From the NCBI GenBank assembly GCA_029782025.1, contig JAKOVR010000219.1, forward strand, positions 80,823-144,822: a stretch of DNA of 64,000 nt, written 5' to 3'. This document shows positions 55,439 through 62,933 of the stretch, one piece after another. The translations under genes were made by a program, and so were the position numbers. The DNA comes from Actinomycetes bacterium. Its GTDB lineage: Bacteria; Actinomycetota; Acidimicrobiia; Acidimicrobiales; Acidimicrobilacustridaceae. The notes below the pieces were generated by a model. That model saw only the letters and a list, made by a program, of their open reading frames with translations. It did not search any database and was not told the DNA's origin. The first letter of the stretch is position 1. Every line of letters begins with the position of its first letter.

Positions 55439-57001
55439 TCAGGTGGGCCGGGGCGCGTCGGCGCGGAGCTGGTCGCGCAGCTCGAACTTGCGCACCTTGC
55501 CGCTCGGGGTGCGGGGCAGGTCGGTGACGATCCGGAGCTCCTCGGGCCACTTCTGCTTGGCCAGGCCGATGGCGGCGAGGTGGCCGCGGAGATCGTCGAG
55601 CGTCGGCGGTGGGGCGGCCGGATCGACGAGCCGGACGAAGGCGCAGGCGTGCTCGCCCAGGCGGGCATCGGGGGCCGCCACCACGGCCACCTCGGCCAGG
55701 CCGGGGTAGCGCAGGAGGACGTCTTCGATCTCGGCCGGGGAGATGGTCTCGCCCGCTCGGATGATGATGTCGCGGATCCGGTCGGTGATGGTGAGCCAGC
55801 CGTCGGCGTCGAGCACGCCGACGTCGCCGGTGTGGTACCAGCCCTCGGCGTCGAAGGCGTCGGCGGTGAGCGCAGGGTCGGTGTACCCGGCGCACAGGTC
55901 CGGGCCGCGGGACCAGATCTCGCCGGGCGTGCCGGGCGGCAGGTCGCGCCCGTCCTCGTCGACGATGCGCACCTCGACCCCGACCATCGGCCGGCCGTCG
56001 GTGGCCTTGCGCTTGTGCTGGGGCAGGGCGAAGGGGGCCCCGGTGACCGACGGGTGCTCGGTCGAGCCGTAGCTCCGGGAGATCGAGATGCCGGCGGCGA
56101 TGGCCCGGTCGGCCACCGCTTCGGGGACGGACGACCCGCCGAGCCCGACGTACTGCATGCGGGCGGCGTGCTCCGGCGTGAACCCCGGCGCATCGAACAG
56201 GCTGGTGAGGAAGTAGGTGGCGCCGCTGCCGGCCGACAGCTTCCCCTCGATCATGGCGTCGAGGATCATGGCCGGGTTCCACACGTCGATGAGGTGGATG
56301 GGCTGGGCGAGGTGGAGGGGGAGGAGCAGGGCCGACAGCATGCCGATGGCGTGCCCGACCGGGGCGCCCACGAGCAGGGGGCGACGCTCTCGAGGCTGGA
56401 TGTCGCCGAGCTGGCCCACCTCGGCCACGATCGACCGGTGGGTGTGGATCACCCCCTTCGGATCGGCGGTGGTGCCGGAGGTGAAGGCCACGAGCGCGGC
56501 ACTGGACGGGTCGACGGCGACCGGCCCGGGGATGGGCGGGACCGACGGGTCGTCGAGGAAGCCGGCGATGGTCAGCGGGGGGCCCGACAGGACGTCCTCG
56601 GCCCGGACGAACACCGCGGGTTGCATCACCCCGGTGATGAAGTCGACCTCCTTGGGGCCGTAGAAGTGGACGATGGGGACGACCACCGCGCCGGCCAGCG
56701 CCGCGCCCCAGAAGACCGCCGCCGCCTCGGGACAGTTCGGGAGCTGGAAGGCCACCGCATCGCCCGGCTGGACGCCGCGGGCCACCAGGGCACCGGCGAA
56801 CCGGTAAGCGGCGTCGAGCACGTCGCCCCACGTCGAGCGGAAGGGCCGGGTGGCCGACCAGAGGCGCAACTCGAGGTCGGCGTGGGCTCGCACCCGGGTG
56901 TCGATGTACGCCCCCAGCGACTCGTCCGTCCACCATCCCTCGGCCGCATAGCGCCGGGCCAGCACCGGATCGGTCTCCCGCAGGACGAAGGTCGGCGCCA
57001 T
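55439..57001 (-). CDS. acyl-CoA synthetase (AMP-forming), second copy
   Basis: A 520-residue ANL enzyme. The phosphate loop is AFTSGTTADPKGVIH. ISRSYGSTEHPSVTGAP is A5, GEIWSRGPDLCAGYTD and GWYHTGDVGVLDADGWLTITDRIRDIIIRAGETISPAEIED are A7-A8, and TPSGKVRKFELRDQL carries the catalytic Lys. The sequence differs from the 47 kb ligase, so they probably accept different acids. ATG 57001 faces the RiPP-like operon across 109 bases (divergent). Whether it belongs to that system is unclear; its closest functional relatives are cyclohexanecarboxylate- and medium-chain acid ligases. Confidence 0.91.
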   Translation of the reverse strand: MAPTFVLRETDPVLARRYAAEGWWTDESLGAYIDTRVRAHADLELRLWSATRPFRSTWGDVLDAAYRFAGALVARGVQPGDAVAFQLPNCPEAAAVFWGAALAGAVVVPIVHFYGPKEVDFITGVMQPAVFVRAEDVLSGPPLTIAGFLDDPSVPPIPGPVAVDPSSAALVAFTSGTTADPKGVIHTHRSIVAEVGQLGDIQPRERRPLLVGAPVGHAIGMLSALLLPLHLAQPIHLIDVWNPAMILDAMIEGKLSAGSGATYFLTSLFDAPGFTPEHAARMQYVGLGGSSVPEAVADRAIAAGISISRSYGSTEHPSVTGAPFALPQHKRKATDGRPMVGVEVRIVDEDGRDLPPGTPGEIWSRGPDLCAGYTDPALTADAFDAEGWYHTGDVGVLDADGWLTITDRIRDIIIRAGETISPAEIEDVLLRYPGLAEVAVVAAPDARLGEHACAFVRLVDPAAPPPTLDDLRGHLAAIGLAKQKWPEELRIVTDLPRTPSGKVRKFELRDQLRADAPRPT

Positions 57002-57110
57002 GGCGCCGGAGCGTACCGGCCTCGGCCCGCCCCTGCCGCGGGACTGGTAACCTCACCGCCGGGGTGGCGTCAACGACATCGGGCGTCCCCGACAACGAGA
57101 GGTGAGCGAC

Positions 57111-57386
57111 ATGGCTGAGACCGCGACACCGGGTGGCACGATCATCCGCAAGGATGACGGAACCTGGTACTACATCCGCGACGACCGTCTCGAGGAGTTC
57201 CGGGTGACCGACGACGAGACGCTGTCGGCCTTCTCGGCCCTCGAGAATGCCGAGGAGTCCGACGTCGAGGGGTTCGCCATGCTGCCGAGCGGCCCGGCGT
57301 CGTTCGAGCGGTTCCGTCCCATGAACATCGGCTTCCAGCATCTGGCGCTGCGGGCCAACTTCGGCCTCGGTATCGGCAACTGCTGA
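57111..57386 (+). CDS. candidate RiPP precursor peptide ending in Asn-Cys
   Basis: A 91-residue peptide. ATG 57111 follows GAGAGG at good distance (a GTG at 57102 is less likely). Residues 1-70 are acidic and leader-like (IIRKDDGTWYYIRDDRLEEFRVTDDETLSAFSALENAEESDVEGF). The last about 25 residues change character: basic and hydrophobic, ending ANFGLGIGNC, with Gly-rich residues and a single terminal cysteine, Cys91. The peptide has no other Cys. Downstream are a PLP enzyme, a flavin monooxygenase, an MNIO and its partner. MNIO enzymes modify Cys, Asp or Asn residues near peptide ends. A precursor role is inferred from size, placement and terminal Cys. Confidence 0.75.
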   Translation: MAETATPGGTIIRKDDGTWYYIRDDRLEEFRVTDDETLSAFSALENAEESDVEGFAMLPSGPASFERFRPMNIGFQHLALRANFGLGIGNC

Positions 57387-57420
57387 CCCTGCTCGCCGTC
57401 GCCGTTCGGGCAGATCTCGG

Positions 57421-58608
57421 GTGACGGCCACACCGCCGCGACCGGATCCTCCGGTCCGGGCGCTCGACGACTCGATCATCCGCAGCGTCGTCGAGACCAT
57501 GGAGCGAGGGCGGCTGTTCCGCTACGACTGCCACGACGGCACACCGAGCGCCACGGCGCGTTTCGAGCGCGACTTCGCCGCCGCGCTCGGGGCCCGCTAC
57601 GCCGTGGCCGTCAACTCCTGCAGCTCGGGGCTCTTCCTGTCCCTCCTCGCCTGCGGCGTCCAGCCCGGCGACGAGGTGCTGGTCCCGGCCTTCACCTTCA
57701 TCGCCGTGCCCAGCGCGGTCGTCCACGCCCAGGCCAGCCCGGTGCTGGTCGACACCACCGACGACTACGCCATCGACCTCGACGACCTGGTCGCCAAGAT
57801 CACACCCCGCACCAGGGCCTTGCTGCTGTCGTACATGCGGGGCTACGTCCCCGATCTCGACCGGGTGGTCGAGATCTGCCGCGAGCGCGGCATCACGCTG
57901 GTGGAAGATGTCGCCCACGGGCTCGGCCAGCGGTGGGACGGCACGTCGCTCGGTCGGTTCGGGCGGGCGGCGGCCTTCAGCTTCCAGTCCTACAAGCTGC
58001 TCGACGGCGGCGAGGGCGGCATGGTCGTCACCGACGACCGGGAGGTGGCCCTGCGGGTGATCCTCTACGCCGGCTGCTACGACCGGAACTGGCAGTGGCA
58101 CTTCGTCACCGACGACGATCGGGCGTGGCTGGCGGCCCACATCAACACCGTGCCGGCCTACGCCATGCGCATGTCCAACCTCACTGCCGCCGCCCTGCTC
58201 CCGCAGGTGCCGTGCATCGAACCGCGCGTGACCCAGCTCGGCGAGCGGTTCGAGCGGTTCACCGGTCGCCTCGACGGGGCGCCGCTGCGGATCCCGTCCC
58301 ACCCCCCGAAGCTGTCGCCGGTGCGCGACTCGTTCCAGTGCGAGGTGGCGCTCGACGAGGCCGGCCGTGCCCGTTTCGTCGACGCCTGCGTGGCCAAGGG
58401 CCTGCCCCTCGGCATCTTCGGCCTCGACCCGAGCAACTCGCGCTGCTTCTGGAACTGGTCGTTCGCCCGGTTCGACGACTGTCCGAGGACCCGCGACCTC
58501 CTGATGCGCACCGCCGACATGCCCCTGCCCTTGTGGCTCGACGACTCGATCCTCGACTACTTCGCCGACGCCATCCATGCCAGCCTTGCCGAAGCCGGTG
58601 CGGCGTAG
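57421..58608 (+). CDS. DegT/DnrJ/EryC1/StrS family PLP enzyme in the RiPP-like operon
   Basis: A protein of 395 residues, fold type I PLP enzyme. FERDFAAALGARYAVAVNSCSSGLFLSLLACGVQPGDEVLVPAFTFIAVPSAV is the family N-terminal region, VEDVAHGLG holds the Asp that binds the pyridine nitrogen, and the Schiff-base lysine is Lys192 in FSFQSYKLLDGGEGGMVVT. Relatives usually transfer an amino group to keto-sugars, but no sugar genes are nearby. In this operon a peptide carbonyl made by the oxidases is a possible substrate. Start GTG 57421, 34 bases after the precursor stop; the next gene starts 5 bases after its stop. Confidence 0.9.
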   Translation: MTATPPRPDPPVRALDDSIIRSVVETMERGRLFRYDCHDGTPSATARFERDFAAALGARYAVAVNSCSSGLFLSLLACGVQPGDEVLVPAFTFIAVPSAVVHAQASPVLVDTTDDYAIDLDDLVAKITPRTRALLLSYMRGYVPDLDRVVEICRERGITLVEDVAHGLGQRWDGTSLGRFGRAAAFSFQSYKLLDGGEGGMVVTDDREVALRVILYAGCYDRNWQWHFVTDDDRAWLAAHINTVPAYAMRMSNLTAAALLPQVPCIEPRVTQLGERFERFTGRLDGAPLRIPSHPPKLSPVRDSFQCEVALDEAGRARFVDACVAKGLPLGIFGLDPSNSRCFWNWSFARFDDCPRTRDLLMRTADMPLPLWLDDSILDYFADAIHASLAEAGAA

Positions 58609-58613
58609 CGGCC

Positions 58614-59876
58614 ATGGAGCACTGGAACGACGTCGAGACGGTGGTCATCGGGGGCGGTCAGGCCGGCCTGGCCATGAGCGCCTGCCTCTCGTCGCTGCCG
58701 CGCGAGCACGTCGTGCTGGAACGGGGGCGGGTGGCCGAGCGCTGGCGGACCGAGCGGTGGGACTCCTTCCGGCTCCAGGGGCCGAACTGGACCCTGCAGC
58801 TGCCCGGCCGGTCCTACAACGGTCCCGATCCCGACGGTTTCGCGTCGGCCGGCGACCTCATCGGTTGGCTCGACGGCTACGCCCTGGCCGTGCGGGCCCC
58901 GCTGCACTGCGGCACGACGGTGGAGTCCCTGCGCCACGACGCCGATGCCGACCGGTGGTTGCTGCGCACCGACCGCGGCCAGCTGCGTGCCGCCAACGTC
59001 GTGGTGGCCACGGGCGCCTTCGAGCGACCCTATGTGCCCACCCTCGCCGACGAGTTCCCGCCGGACATCGTCCAGGTGCCGGCGGTGCGCTACCGCAATC
59101 CGGGCGGTCTGCCCGACGGCGCCGTCCTGGTGGTGGGAGGCGGCGCTTCCGCCTGCCAGATCGCCACCGAGCTGCTGGCCGCCGGTCGCGCGGTGTACCT
59201 GTCGCTCGGCCTGCACGACCGCGTGCCCCGCCGGTACCGGGGCCGGGACGTGATCTGGTGGCTGACCGAGCTCGGCGAGTTCGACCGCACCACCAAGATC
59301 GTCGACGAGGGCAAGCCCGACACCCGCCGCGGCACCGGGCCCGGCCTGCTCATCACCGGTGTCGGCGGCGGGTACACCGTCGACATCCGTCAGCTCGCCC
59401 TCGACGGCGCGACCCTGCTCGGCCACCTCATCGCCGTCGACGGCACGAAGTTGGGGTTCGCCCCGGACGCCGAGTACGTGCTGAAGAAAGGCGACGTCAT
59501 GTTCCGGCGCTTCGTGATGGCCGCCGACCATCTCGTGAAGCAGCAGGGGATGGCGCTGCCCGAGGAGCCCCTCGAGGTGGTCCATCCCGGCTACTCGCCG
59601 GGCGAGCCGATCGAGGCGGTCGACCTACGGGCGGCGGGGATCACGTCGGTGGTGTGGGCCACCGGGCTCCAGCGCACCTACCCGTGGCTCGACGTGCCGG
59701 TGCTCGACGCAGAGCGCCGGCCGGTCCACGACCGCGGGGTGACGGCGTTCCCCGGCCTGTACTTCCTCGGCCTCACCTGGCAGTCGAGGCTGCTGTCGCC
59801 GTTCATCCACGGCGTCGGCCGCGACGCCGAGTACGTGGCCGACCAGCTCGATCGCCGGATGCGCACCCGGGCCTGA
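58614..59876 (+). CDS. FAD/NAD(P)-dependent flavin monooxygenase-like protein
   Basis: A protein of 420 residues, group B flavoprotein monooxygenase style. The FAD Rossmann motif is TVVIGGGQAGLAMSACL (residues about 9-25). FRLQGPNWTLQLPG follows, NVVVATGAFERPYVP is the ATG-type motif, and VLVVGGGASACQIATELLAAG is the NAD(P)-binding motif. The C-terminal VVWATGLQRTYPWLDVPVLD and FPGLYFLGLTWQSRLLSPFIHGVGRDAEYVADQL complete the FAD site. It would oxygenate or oxidise a substrate, here possibly the precursor peptide or a small cofactor. It is encoded between the PLP enzyme and the MNIO with short gaps (5 and 13 bases), so it is probably co-transcribed. Confidence 0.9.
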   Translation: MEHWNDVETVVIGGGQAGLAMSACLSSLPREHVVLERGRVAERWRTERWDSFRLQGPNWTLQLPGRSYNGPDPDGFASAGDLIGWLDGYALAVRAPLHCGTTVESLRHDADADRWLLRTDRGQLRAANVVVATGAFERPYVPTLADEFPPDIVQVPAVRYRNPGGLPDGAVLVVGGGASACQIATELLAAGRAVYLSLGLHDRVPRRYRGRDVIWWLTELGEFDRTTKIVDEGKPDTRRGTGPGLLITGVGGGYTVDIRQLALDGATLLGHLIAVDGTKLGFAPDAEYVLKKGDVMFRRFVMAADHLVKQQGMALPEEPLEVVHPGYSPGEPIEAVDLRAAGITSVVWATGLQRTYPWLDVPVLDAERRPVHDRGVTAFPGLYFLGLTWQSRLLSPFIHGVGRDAEYVADQLDRRMRTRA

Positions 59877-59889
59877 CAGAACGGACCGC

Positions 59890-60780
59890 ATGCAGACCAT
59901 CCGTGGCATCGGGCTCCAGGCCAACCCCACCATCGTCGACCAGATCGGCTGGGACCGCTTCGACGACAGCCCGATCGACTTCCTCGAAGTGCTGATCGAC
60001 ACGTTCGTCGCCCCCCTCGACTGCCGGTTCGTGATCGACCCGATGGCCCGGCCCATCCTCGACGCGCTGGCCGAGCGCTACCCGCTGCTGGCCCACAGCA
60101 ACTACGGCGGGGAGTTCGGGTTCGATCCATTGGACGAGACGCCGGCGGTGCGCCGCCACGCGCCGTTCGTGCGGGCCATCGAGAGCCCGTTCGTCGCCGA
60201 CCACATGTTCATCGGTTCGGCCGCCTCGTCGCACATGTGGTCGTCACCGCTCCAGTTCTCGTCGGCGGAGGTCGTGCGGGTGGCCGACCGGGCTGCGGCG
60301 CTGCAGGACCGGCTCGGCGTGCCGCTGCTCCACGAGGACGCCTTCTTCTACGCGCCCTTCCCGGGTTCGGACATCCCGGCCGGCGAGTTCATGGCCGGCG
60401 TGGTGGAGCGGGCGGGTACGTGGCTGCTGCTCGACCTCCACAACGTCTTCGCCAACGACACCAACCACGACGGGTACTCCGCCGAGCGGTTCCTCGCCAC
60501 CATCCCGCTCGACCGAGTGGTGGAGATCCACATCGCCGGCGGCCAATGGCTCGGCGGCACCTACCACGACTTCCACAACGCGCCTGTGCCCGAGGCAGTG
60601 TGGGACATGCTCGCCCACGTGCTGCCCCGGGCGCCGAGGCTGGAGGCCGTGGTGCTCGAGGTGCAGGGCCCGGCCCATCACCCCCAGTCGACGGCCGTCG
60701 ACGAGACGTGGCTGCCGATGATCCGGAGCGACCTCGCCCGCGCCGCGTCGATCTGGGCGACCTGCCGACCCGGAGCCTGA
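59890..60780 (+). CDS. multinuclear non-haem iron-dependent oxidase (MNIO, DUF692 family)
   Basis: A protein of 296 residues. The DUF692 TIM-barrel pattern is clear: GIGLQANPTIVDQIGWD and DFLEVLIDTFV, LLAHSNYGGEFGFDPLD, VADHMFIG (His105), GVPLLHEDAFFY (Glu149), LLLDLHNVFAND (Asp182, Asn185), TNHDGY (His193), EIHIAGGQW (Glu212, His214), YHDFHNAPVPEAVW (His226, His229) and VVLEVQG (Glu257), a set of His/Asp/Glu able to hold two or three iron ions. MNIOs (MbnB, TglH, ApyH and relatives) oxidise residues in RiPP precursors with O2. This one differs from common bufferin-type members in details such as HSNYGGEFGFDP. The next gene follows after one base. Confidence 0.9.
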   Translation: MQTIRGIGLQANPTIVDQIGWDRFDDSPIDFLEVLIDTFVAPLDCRFVIDPMARPILDALAERYPLLAHSNYGGEFGFDPLDETPAVRRHAPFVRAIESPFVADHMFIGSAASSHMWSSPLQFSSAEVVRVADRAAALQDRLGVPLLHEDAFFYAPFPGSDIPAGEFMAGVVERAGTWLLLDLHNVFANDTNHDGYSAERFLATIPLDRVVEIHIAGGQWLGGTYHDFHNAPVPEAVWDMLAHVLPRAPRLEAVVLEVQGPAHHPQSTAVDETWLPMIRSDLARAASIWATCRPGA

Positions 60781-60781
60781 C

Positions 60782-61705
60782 GTGGAGCACCTCGACGCGG
60801 AACGGGCGGCCACGATGTGGCGACGGCTGATCGCCGACGACGACCTCGTCGACGCCGTGCTGGCCGGTGACCTCGCGTCGGCCGCTGCGGCCCGCGGCCT
60901 CGGGGCGGACGACGTCGCCGTCCTCGCGAAGCTCGCGGCAACCCCTGACGCCTTGCGCTGGAACATCACGAACCTGCGCTTCCGGGGCTCGCTCGACACG
61001 ATGCTCAAGGTGCGGCGGTGGCTTCCCCTCACGACCGCCCTCCTCTCCGAGGGGCGGTCGGACTGGTTGATCGACCTCTGCTACGAGTACCTCGATCACC
61101 ACCGGTGGGAGGAGCTCGGCCATCGGCACTTCGCCGAGTGCCTCCGCTTCGTGGCCTTCATCGAGACGAGGGTGGCCGAACGGCGTCGCCTCCCCGAGCA
61201 CATCGCGACGACGATCGCCTACGAAGCCGCCATCTGTCGGCTGCTCGCGGCCACGGAGCCCGGCGTCGACGGGCCCGCCGCCGCCAGCCCCGCCGAGGTC
61301 GGCGATGCCGGGTGCCTCCCCGACGCCGTGCCCCGCCCCGTGCCGGTGAGCGACCTGTTGTGCCTCGACGCGGACATCTCGCCGTGGATCGTCGCCGGGC
61401 GGCCGACCGGAGACCCGCCCGTCGCCCGGCCGACGTGGATCCTGGCCTTCGTTCCGGCCGAGGGCGACACCTTCTTCGCCGTCGCCCTCGACGACGATCA
61501 GCTGGCCGTGTACCGCCGTTGCGACGGGGTCAGCACGGCCCGTGAGATCGCCGACGGCGTGGCGTCCGAGCGCGGCGTCCGTCCCGCCGACGTCCTCGCG
61601 CTGCTCGACGCTTGGGTACGTGAGGGTGCGCTATGCGCGCCTTCACGCCCCCAAGGGAGTTCGGGTGCTCAGGTACCATCCGGCGATGCCGAGCGACGTG
61701 TCTGA
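60782..61705 (+). CDS. MNIO partner protein with PqqD-like C-terminal (possible RRE) domain
   Basis: A protein of 307 residues, GTG 60782. The N-terminal about 165 residues are helical (LRWNITNLRFRGSLDTMLKVRRWLPLTTALL, WLIDLCYEYLDHHRWEELGHRHFAECLRFVAFIETRV), in the position where MNIO operons encode a partner that presents the peptide. After a linker, residues about 236-285 look like a PqqD-type winged helix (LAVYRRCDGVSTAREIADGVASERGVRPADVLALLDAWVREGAL), a RiPP recognition element. Residues 277-291 are translated from a repeat hairpin (61611-61655), so the final tail is unusual. The stop overlaps the 61686 gene by 20 bases. Confidence 0.8.
   Translation: MEHLDAERAATMWRRLIADDDLVDAVLAGDLASAAAARGLGADDVAVLAKLAATPDALRWNITNLRFRGSLDTMLKVRRWLPLTTALLSEGRSDWLIDLCYEYLDHHRWEELGHRHFAECLRFVAFIETRVAERRRLPEHIATTIAYEAAICRLLAATEPGVDGPAAASPAEVGDAGCLPDAVPRPVPVSDLLCLDADISPWIVAGRPTGDPPVARPTWILAFVPAEGDTFFAVALDDDQLAVYRRCDGVSTAREIADGVASERGVRPADVLALLDAWVREGALCAPSRPQGSSGAQVPSGDAERRV
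61611..61655. repeat. GGGTGCG-family hairpin, degenerate type A copy inside a coding region
   Basis: The left arm 61611-61631 (CTTGGGTACGTGAGGGTGCG plus C), loop TAT, and right arm 61635-61655 pair over 21 positions with four imperfect pairs. It is read in frame as Trp-Val-Arg-Glu-Gly-Ala-Leu onward within the MNIO partner gene. It is more diverged than copies 1, 2 and 4, as expected for older or coding-constrained sequence. Confidence 0.85.
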
Positions 61706-61904
61706 CGAGGTCATCGAGTGGGTGGCGGCCTTCGCCGAACGCCTCGGGGTCGAGCCCCCGAGCGACGAGGTGATCACGCAGATCCTCGACCTCGCCGGCA
61801 CCGCCGCCCGCGGGTCGGCCCGACAGGCGGCGCCGGTGGCGTGCTGGCTGGCCGCCGCCGCCGGTCGCACGCCCCTCGAAGCCCAGGCCATCGCCGCCGG
61901 CTGA
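61686..61904 (+). CDS. DUF6457-like small protein
   Basis: A protein of 72 residues from ATG 61686, overlapping the MNIO partner gene. The sequence DEVIEWVAAFAERLGVEPPSDEVITQILDLAGTAARGSARQAAPVACWLAAAAGRTPLE follows the actinobacterial DUF6457 pattern (helical, with ILDLA..AA.G.AR.AAPV..WL). In other genomes this domain often accompanies molybdenum cofactor MobA proteins or stands alone. Its link with the RiPP-like operon may only be positional. A type A hairpin follows its stop. Confidence 0.75.
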   Translation: MPSDVSDEVIEWVAAFAERLGVEPPSDEVITQILDLAGTAARGSARQAAPVACWLAAAAGRTPLEAQAIAAG

Positions 61905-61909
61905 GATCG

Positions 61910-61954
61910 TTTGGGTGCGTAAGGGTGCGCTATGCGCGCCCTTACGCACCCAAA
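61910..61954. repeat. GGGTGCG-family palindromic hairpin, type A copy 4
   Basis: A 21-bp stem with loop TAT (61931-61933), one wobble pair. Arms 61910-61930 and 61934-61954 contain TTGGGTGCGTAAGGG and its complement. It lies between the convergent stops at 61904 and 61968 and is nearly identical to copy 1 at 3769. Confidence 0.93.
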
Positions 61955-61967
61955 GGCTGGTGGGCGG

Positions 61968-62933
61968 TCAGGCGGGACCGAAGGTGTAGTCGGGGTAGGT
62001 CTGCATGGTGAGACCGACGATGTAGCCCGACGGGGGCGGGTCGAGCGGCGCCCCGGCGGCGAGGTCGAGGAGCCAGCCGGGATGGTCGCCTCCGGCGGCG
62101 ATGGTCAGCGGCAGGCCGTTGGCGGCGCGGGCGTTGACCTCCACCAGGAGCGGGCCGGCGCCGGTCAGGAAGGCCTGGACGGAGACGAGGCCCCGCGCCC
62201 CGCTCCGACCCAGCGCGGCCAGCACCAGGTCGAGCCAGGCGGCGAGGGCGGGACGGTGCACGGTGACCGCTCGCACGGACCGCCCCGCCTCTACCTCGAG
62301 GCGCAGGCGCGGCACCGCGTGCACGAGCCGGCCGTCGAAGTCGAACAGGGCGTCGACGGTGACCTCGGGCCGGCGCACCAGGGGCTGGACGATCTCCGTC
62401 GGCTCGGGGGCGAGCAGGTCGCGGGGCACGGCCCGGGCGCCGCGGGAGCCGGTCCCACCGCGGGGGCGGACGAAGAGCAGCTCCGGAAGGGCCGACCGGT
62501 CGACGGGCAGCGCGTCGGCCCGCCAGGTGGGCGGCGCGGCGACGCCGTGCCCGGCCGCCCACTCGACGGTGCGCCACTTGTCGCCGGCCATGGCGACGAA
62601 GTCGAAGGTGGACACGGCGACACGGCAGGACGTTCCGGCGAGCACGCCGTCGGGGGCGGCGGCGGCCAGCGTCGGGAGCTCAGTCTCACCGAGCGGGACC
62701 ACGAGGTCGATGCCGTGGCCGACGACCACGGCGCGCAGCGCGTCGCCGTAGGCCGTGTCGTCCGGAGCGGGGAGGGCGACCCGGCCGGCAGCGACCGTGG
62801 TGCTGGGGGCGGCCGGGTCGTCGGTGGCGACGATCACGCGGCCCGCCGCGGCGGGGGACCGACGCGCCGCGGCGCCGGCGAAGGCCCGGACGATCGCCAC
62901 CGCGGCGCCGGCCGAGGTGATGAGGACGTTCAG
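61968..62933 (-). CDS. ATP-grasp family protein, probable CTG start
   Basis: About 321 residues. The best N-terminus, LNVLITSAGAAVAIVRAF, begins at CTG 62933 and matches the usual MNVLITSAG start of CarB-like ATP-grasp proteins; the first ATG/GTG in frame (GTG 62900) would remove the first strand of the pre-ATP-grasp domain. Further motifs are DKWRTVEWAAGHGVAAPPTW, LPELLFVRPRGGTGSRGARAV (ATP loop), GRLVHAVPRLRLEVEAG, and LLVEVNARAANGLPLTIAAG, where the metal-binding Glu-x-Asn closes the site. The enzyme would ligate a carboxylate to an amine. It overlaps the upstream 96-residue gene by 4 bases (CTGA). Confidence 0.82.
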   Translation of the reverse strand: MNVLITSAGAAVAIVRAFAGAAARRSPAAAGRVIVATDDPAAPSTTVAAGRVALPAPDDTAYGDALRAVVVGHGIDLVVPLGETELPTLAAAAPDGVLAGTSCRVAVSTFDFVAMAGDKWRTVEWAAGHGVAAPPTWRADALPVDRSALPELLFVRPRGGTGSRGARAVPRDLLAPEPTEIVQPLVRRPEVTVDALFDFDGRLVHAVPRLRLEVEAGRSVRAVTVHRPALAAWLDLVLAALGRSGARGLVSVQAFLTGAGPLLVEVNARAANGLPLTIAAGGDHPGWLLDLAAGAPLDPPPSGYIVGLTMQTYPDYTFGPA

